From positions 1 to 7,367 of the forward strand of contig DNLN01000091.1 of the NCBI GenBank assembly GCA_003488465.1: a stretch of 7,367 nt of DNA, written 5' to 3'. Below the pieces are notes generated by a model, which saw only the letters and a program-made list of their open reading frames with translations, made no database searches and was not told where the DNA came from. Position numbers and translations under genes: made by a program. Source of the stretch: Sutterella sp. GTDB taxonomy: Bacteria; Pseudomonadota; Gammaproteobacteria; Burkholderiales; Burkholderiaceae_F. This document shows positions 4,796 through 7,367 of this stretch, piece after piece (position 1 is the first letter of the stretch; the number at the start of each line of letters is the position of its first letter).

Positions 4796-6250
4796 ATGGA
4801 AGATATTTTGATTAACTGTTCCCTCCGGGAGACGCGCGTTGGCGTGCTTGCCGACGGCGTGCTCGAGGATCTGCACATCGAGCGCAATGCCTCGAGGGGA
4901 CTTGTCGGCAATGTCTACTTGGGGCGCGTCATGCGCGTTCTGCCCGGCATGCAGTCGGCCTTTGTCGATGTTGGCCTGGAGCGCACGGCGTTCCTGCACG
5001 TGCTCGACATTGAGGCCGCGCATGCGGGCGCCGAAACCCGGCCCATCGAAAAGATTCTCTCGGAAGGGCAGAACCTGCTCGTGCAGGTCTCCAAGGACCC
5101 GATCGGGAGCAAGGGCGCGAGGCTCACGACGACAATCAGCCTTGCGGGCCGCAAGCTCGTCTTCCTGCCGGGGGACGACCACATCGGCGTCTCGACCCGG
5201 ATCGAGGACGAGGCGCTCAGGGAGAGCCTTCGCGAGCGCGTGGACGCCTTGAGGCCCGAGGTGGGCAAGGGCGGCTACATCGTCAGAACGAGCGCCGAGG
5301 AGGGCGCAAGCGACGAGGAGTTCCTCGAGGACATGGCGTACCTTGCGCGCCTCTGGGGCGAGATCCAGCAAAAGCGGGTGGGGCTCGAGGCGCCGGCGCT
5401 TCTTTATGAGGATCTCTCGCTTGACAAGCGCGTGCTGCGCGACATGGTGCAGGCCGGCACCCGGCAGATCATCGTGGATAGCCCCAAGGTGTTCGCAGAA
5501 TTGAGGGACTTCGCTTCAACGTTTGTTCCAGGCGTGCTGGGCCGCCTTGTGCCCTACAGCTCCGAGCGTCCGCTTTTTGAGGCCTACGGCATCGAAGAGG
5601 AGGTCGCTAAGGCCCTTTCAAGGCGCGTGAACCTCAAGTCGGGCGGTTATCTTGTTGTCGACCAAACCGAGGCGATGACGACAATTGACGTCAATACGGG
5701 TGGTTTTGTCGGCAAAAGAGACTTTTCTGAGACAGTCTTCAAGACGAACCTCGAGGCCGCGCAGATGATCGCGCGACAGCTTCGCCTCAGAAACCTCGGG
5801 GGCATCATCATTATCGACTTTATCGACATGGCTAGCGTCGAGCACCGGGATGCGGTGCTTGCCGAACTGCGCCGCGCGGTCGAGGCCGACCGGACCCGGA
5901 TGACGATTTCCGAGTTCACTGAGCTCGGGCTCGTGGAGATGACCCGCAAGAGAACCCGCGAGAGTCTCTCGCACGTCATGTGCGAAACCTGTCCGGTCTG
6001 TCAGGGCAGGGGCAAGGTGAAGACCGCCCGTACAGTCTGCTACGAGATCATGCGCGAGATTCTGAGGGAGTCGCGCCAGTACCGGGATGCAAAGAGCTTC
6101 AAGATCATCGCCTCCCAGACGGTGATCGACATGCTCCTTGAGGAGGAGTCGCCGGCGCTCGGACTGCTGCAGGAGTCGGTCGGCAAGCCCGTTGCGCTCG
6201 AAGTGGTGAGCGAATACACCCAGGAAGAGTACGACGTGCTCATCCTCTAA
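4796..6250 (+). CDS. rng: Ribonuclease G
   Basis: Endoribonuclease of the RNase E/G family that cuts single-stranded A/U-rich RNA, matures the 5' end of 16S rRNA and takes part in mRNA turnover in the cytoplasm. It has 484 residues, close to E. coli Rng (489), and no long C-terminal scaffold as in RNase E. Order: an N-terminal RNase H-like part; an S1 domain with GNVYLGRVMRVLPGMQSAFVDVG (38-60) and FLHVLDI (66-72); the 5'-sensor region; and the DNase I-like catalytic core with TIDVNTGGFVGKRDF (296-310) and IIIIDFIDM (337-345). Asp298 and Asp341 correspond to the Mg-binding Asp303 and Asp346 of RNase E. The zinc-link is CPVCQGRG (Cys399, Cys402). GAGG (4785-4788) lies seven bases before the ATG. 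The stop is 22 bases before the kinase gene, so they are probably one operon. Confidence 0.95.
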   Translation: MEDILINCSLRETRVGVLADGVLEDLHIERNASRGLVGNVYLGRVMRVLPGMQSAFVDVGLERTAFLHVLDIEAAHAGAETRPIEKILSEGQNLLVQVSKDPIGSKGARLTTTISLAGRKLVFLPGDDHIGVSTRIEDEALRESLRERVDALRPEVGKGGYIVRTSAEEGASDEEFLEDMAYLARLWGEIQQKRVGLEAPALLYEDLSLDKRVLRDMVQAGTRQIIVDSPKVFAELRDFASTFVPGVLGRLVPYSSERPLFEAYGIEEEVAKALSRRVNLKSGGYLVVDQTEAMTTIDVNTGGFVGKRDFSETVFKTNLEAAQMIARQLRLRNLGGIIIIDFIDMASVEHRDAVLAELRRAVEADRTRMTISEFTELGLVEMTRKRTRESLSHVMCETCPVCQGRGKVKTARTVCYEIMREILRESRQYRDAKSFKIIASQTVIDMLLEEESPALGLLQESVGKPVALEVVSEYTQEEYDVLIL

Positions 6251-6272
6251 AAGAACACAGCAAAGGGACCGC

Positions 6273-7091
6273 ATGCGAAATCACATTCTTCTCGTGAGCG
6301 ACCAGGCCGGGTACGGCAAGGTCGCCCTATCGGCCCAGTTTCCCGTGCTCTCGCACATGGGCTATCAGCTCTACAACCTGCCGACGGCGCTCGTCTCGAA
6401 CACCTTCAACTACGGCAAGTTCGACGTGCTTGATACGACCAGGTACATGAGAAACACCCTTGCCTGCTGGAAGGAGCTCGGTTTCCGGTTCGATGCGGTG
6501 AGCACAGGTTTCATCGCTTCGGCCGAGCAGGCCGAGCTCGTGGCTGGCCTTTGCCGCGAGCAGGCCGCCCAGGGAGCGCTCATCTTCTCCGACCCGATCA
6601 TGGCGGATGACGGCGAGCTCTACTGCGGCCTCACGGACTCGACGGTTCAGTTTCTGCGCACGATCATTGCCGAGGCCGACGTCATCACGCCCAACTACAC
6701 CGAGGCGGCACTGCTTGCGGGCCTACCCTACAGGCCGGCGGGCGAGACGAGAGAAACGCTCCGGGCGATGATCGACGCGCTGCGCGGCCTTGGCGCGAAG
6801 TCTGTCGTCATCACAAGCGTCTGGCTTGACGGCAGGGACATCGTCTGCGGCTTTGACCATGCGCGGGGGGCGTATTTTTCCTTTGAATACGAGCGGGTGC
6901 CCGTGTTCTTCCCCGGCACCGGGGACATCTTCTCCTCGGTTACGCTCGGGCGGCTTCTTGAAGGCAGGACGCTTGAAGAGTCGGCAAAGGCTGCGGCCCG
7001 TGTCGTCTACCGGATGGTGCTAGCCAACCGGGAGATCGCGGACAAGTTCCGGGGGCTGCCGATCGAGCGCTGCCTCTCGATGATCGACTAG
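6273..7091 (+). CDS. pdxY: Pyridoxal/pyridoxamine kinase of the PdxK/PdxY family
   Basis: A 272-residue ribokinase-superfamily enzyme that phosphorylates B6 vitamers with ATP in the pyridoxal 5'-phosphate salvage pathway (cytoplasm). Landmarks: LPTALVSN (36-43), [11 protein letters not shown] (73-83), [12 protein letters not shown] (106-117), [12 protein letters not shown] (139-150), and the anion-hole and catalytic block PGTGDIFSS (214-222), where Asp218 is the expected base. The N-terminal ligand loop reads [12 protein letters not shown] (9-20) rather than the SxVVYGHVGN form of enterobacterial PdxY. It resembles the 'pyridoxamine kinase' branch common in anaerobes, where G(Y/V)GK is usual, so the preferred vitamer is uncertain. 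AAAGGGA (6262-6268) lies four bases before the ATG. It sits 22 bases after rng and about 35 bases before the rubredoxin gene. Confidence 0.85.
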   Translation: MRNHILLVSDQAGYGKVALSAQFPVLSHMGYQLYNLPTALVSNTFNYGKFDVLDTTRYMRNTLACWKELGFRFDAVSTGFIASAEQAELVAGLCREQAAQGALIFSDPIMADDGELYCGLTDSTVQFLRTIIAEADVITPNYTEAALLAGLPYRPAGETRETLRAMIDALRGLGAKSVVITSVWLDGRDIVCGFDHARGAYFSFEYERVPVFFPGTGDIFSSVTLGRLLEGRTLEESAKAAARVVYRMVLANREIADKFRGLPIERCLSMID

Positions 7092-7126
7092 GGCGCGGCT
7101 ATGAAAACCTTGAGGTCAAGCGGGTG

Positions 7127-7327
7127 ATGGATCTTGACCACCCCGTGAAGACGGTGCTTGAGACGGTTGACTTCTCCGAGAAGAAGGCCTCCGGCAAGCA
7201 TGTTTGCTCCATTTGCGGCTACGTCTACGATCCGGCCGAGCATGACGGAGTTGCGTTTGAGGATCTTCCGGATGACTGGAAGTGCCCCCGCTGCAAACAG
7301 ACCAAAGACAAGTTCAACAAAGCATAA
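7127..7327 (+). CDS. Rubredoxin
   Basis: Small cytoplasmic iron protein carrying one electron on a mononuclear Fe(Cys)4 centre, typically serving oxygen- or peroxide-reducing enzymes in anaerobes. Counting from the ATG at 7127 (66 residues), the knuckles are [15 protein letters not shown] (27-41) and CPRCK (53-57), with FEDLPDDW (44-51) between; Cys27, Cys30, Cys53 and Cys56 bind iron. Standard rubredoxins have about 52-54 residues and start 3-5 residues before the first Cys. This one has some 20 extra N-terminal residues of unknown role. GAGG (7112-7115) is 11 bases before the ATG but 8 before the in-frame GTG at 7124, so GTG is a possible start. It follows the kinase closely and is probably in the same operon; its redox partner is not in view. 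Confidence 0.93.
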   Translation: MDLDHPVKTVLETVDFSEKKASGKHVCSICGYVYDPAEHDGVAFEDLPDDWKCPRCKQTKDKFNKA

Positions 7328-7345
7328 ACAAGTATTCTTAGTGGC

Positions 7346-7367
7346 ATGGGTATCTGCGGATATCCGT
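7346..7367 (+). other. Hairpin at the right edge, possibly a truncated terminator
   Basis: GGGTATC (7348-7354), loop TGCG, GATATCC (7359-7365): a 7-bp stem with one G-U, extendable by two weak pairs to 7346 and 7367. It starts 18 bases after the rubredoxin stop. The window ends here, so a following T-run cannot be checked. Confidence 0.3.

Noticed and set aside
4337..5371. 344-codon open frame on the opposite strand across csoR and the start of rng
   Set aside because: It spans two well-identified + strand genes and the gap between them, with no promoter, ribosome site or family match that I can see.

Overview
The window looks like chromosomal sequence from an anaerobic or microaerophilic betaproteobacterium, most plausibly a gut-type Burkholderiales of the Sutterella/Parasutterella kind. 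The pointers are a TctC/Bug-type solute-binding protein (a family greatly expanded in Burkholderiales), an aspartase plus DcuA pair typical of C4-dicarboxylate and fumarate metabolism, a rubredoxin, and GC-rich coding sequence. The organism assignment is inference; no rRNA or other diagnostic marker is present. All real genes lie on the + strand.

Layout: (1) 3-416 is the 3' end of a tripartite tricarboxylate transporter substrate-binding protein, closed by a very strong intrinsic terminator (472-509). (2) 510-818 is a gene-free, AT-richer control region with a perfect 16-bp palindrome and a possibly folded mRNA leader in front of aspA. (3) 819-3686 is aspA-dcuA, the aspartate ammonia-lyase and the aspartate/fumarate/succinate carrier. 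The pair is separated by an intercistronic hairpin and ends at a strong terminator (3754-3788). (4) 3810-4708 is a metal-response locus: a near-consensus promoter whose 17-bp spacer is occupied by a CsoR/RcnR-family-like operator, then the wreck of a P1B-type metal ATPase, then an apparently intact CsoR-type repressor. (5) 4796-7327 is rng (RNase G), a pyridoxal/pyridoxamine kinase and a rubredoxin, closely spaced and probably co-transcribed.

How the genes work together: DcuA can import aspartate in exchange for succinate, and AspA deaminates aspartate to fumarate and ammonia. The fumarate can serve as electron acceptor or carbon source, which suits an asaccharolytic gut bacterium. aspA and dcuA (and the tctC tail) use a narrow set of codons, almost only CGC/CGT for Arg, as expected of highly expressed genes. 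rng and the kinase use AGG, AGA and CGG freely.

The most notable region is 3810-4708. The ATPase gene keeps its promoter, ribosome binding site, start codon, actuator-domain TGE motif and a plausible C-terminal end. It has lost most of its membrane segments and the whole phosphorylation/nucleotide-binding portion, and carries a frameshift, while the repressor keeps its complete Cys-His-Cys copper-ligand set. The regulator therefore seems to control its own transcription through an operator whose original target is dead. I see no mobile element, CRISPR array, tRNA or rRNA. I found no clearly new multi-gene system; the best candidates for undescribed biology are the orphaned regulator locus and the aspA leader.
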